Made by a program: the position numbers and the translations under genes. The notes below the pieces were generated by a model. The model saw nothing but the letters and a program-made list of their open reading frames with translations, searched no databases and had not been told where the DNA came from. DNA of 64,000 bases, taken from Flavobacterium hibisci. Lineage in GTDB: Bacteria > Bacteroidota > Bacteroidia > Flavobacteriales > Flavobacteriaceae. Of this stretch, positions 63,530 through 64,000 are shown one piece after another (positions within the stretch are counted from its first letter, which is position 1; the number at the start of each line of letters is the position of its first letter). The stretch lies in the NCBI RefSeq assembly GCF_020026925.1, contig NZ_JAIQDW010000003.1, forward strand, positions 124,001 through 188,000, given 5' to 3'.

Positions 63530-64000
63530 ATGAAAAATGAAGAACTACAGGCAATAGCATCCCAATTAAAACATCCAACAGGAGAAAAAGGAATTGAGAT
63601 TGCGAACATGATGCATGAAACCAACATCAACATGACGCGCCATTCAATTCAGAATCTCAATATTTCATCAGGAAATAGTATTCTTGAATTAGGCCACGGA
63701 AACGCAGGCCATGTTGAATTTCTTTTTGAACAAGCGGAAAATCTAAAATATTACGGACTCGAAATGTCTGAGTTAATGTTTCAGGAAGCACGCCAGATCA
63801 ATAGAAATTTTGTTTCTCAAAAACAAGCTTTCTTTTCGGTTTATGACGGAAATATCATTCCGTTTGACGCAGCATCTTTCGATAAAATTTTCACAGTAAA
63901 TACTATTTATTTTTGGCAGGATCCTCAAAAACTGCTTTTAGAAATCTACAGGGTTTTAAAGCCAAATGGAAATTTCTGCCTGACATTTGCTGAGGAAAGT
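63530..64000 (+). CDS. Class I SAM-dependent methyltransferase, 5' part only
   Basis: 157 codons to the window edge with no stop. SILELGHGNAGHVEFLFEQA near 49-68 is a variant of the SAM-binding motif I (E/DxGxGxG, here ELGHGNAG), and the segment DGNIIPFDAASFDKIFTVN followed by LLLEIYRVLKPNGNFCLTF is the usual post-motif arrangement of Methyltransf_11 proteins. Substrate unknown. The gene continues beyond the window. Confidence 0.88.
   Translation, partial: MKNEELQAIASQLKHPTGEKGIEIANMMHETNINMTRHSIQNLNISSGNSILELGHGNAGHVEFLFEQAENLKYYGLEMSELMFQEARQINRNFVSQKQAFFSVYDGNIIPFDAASFDKIFTVNTIYFWQDPQKLLLEIYRVLKPNGNFCLTFAEES

Overview
The window is a low-GC chromosomal segment from a member of the Bacteroidota, almost certainly a Flavobacterium-like species. 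The evidence is a SusC/SusD pair, GLPGLI and DUF5686-type outer-membrane proteins, a split MetH, and recurrent promoters of the Bacteroidota form TTG-N18-20-TAnnTTTG. No tRNA, rRNA, CRISPR array or transposase gene was recognised.

Layout. 1-5.2 kb: the 3' end of an outer-membrane protein gene, a DNA glycosylase, soluble pyrophosphatase (ppa) and a membrane pyrophosphatase (hppA) with an unusual Cys-rich tail. 5.3-10 kb and 23.2-27.9 kb: two type VI secretion (T6SS) vgrG islands. Each has its own promoter, a vgrG with one single-base frameshift, a 56-57 aa protein too short for usual gene calling, a DUF2235 lipase-type effector and a DUF2931 protein. The two islands share about 1.45 kb of nearly identical DNA in direct orientation. 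10-23 kb, between the islands: a glucan utilisation locus (GH3, EEP-family hydrolase, GH30, SusD, SusC) with a divergent membrane-spanning propeller/LuxR-type regulator and a pair of exact 16-bp repeats upstream of susC. 27.9-33.2 kb: deoxynucleoside kinase, a secreted protein, GLPGLI protein and a TonB-receptor-like barrel.

33.4-45.2 kb is a methionine/threonine region: metK (with a candidate SAM-II-like leader), metY, metX (SAM-I riboswitch), thrA-type aspartokinase/homoserine dehydrogenase, an LRR protein, OsmC and a second trans-sulfuration enzyme. It holds what I consider the most interesting system in the window. Two paralogous control modules (34.98-35.53 kb and 37.17-37.80 kb) each contain a promoter, two consecutive Cys/Met-containing leader peptides each followed by an intrinsic terminator with a complementary anti-terminator arm, and then a small protein ending in MYSxENExLFI. 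This looks like tandem ribosome-mediated attenuation by cysteine (or methionine) supply.

45.3-55.7 kb is assimilatory sulfate reduction: an Rrf2 regulator, two TauE/SafE transporters, cysH, cysD, cysN, a HEPN-tailed sulfite reductase, two siroheme genes and a TrxR-like ferredoxin-NADP reductase. 55.9-64 kb: a SAM-I riboswitch, metH in two pieces with an insert between them (a hypothetical gene and a YhcG/DUF1016 nuclease flanked by two copies of a Flavo-1-like structured RNA), metF and the start of a methyltransferase gene. Sulfide made by the cys operon would feed metY/metZ-type sulfhydrylases, homocysteine goes to MetH/MetF and methionine to MetK, whose product SAM is sensed by the riboswitches.

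Intergenic DNA carries several dispersed palindromic and word-like repeats. All function calls rest on reading motifs by eye; no database search was possible.
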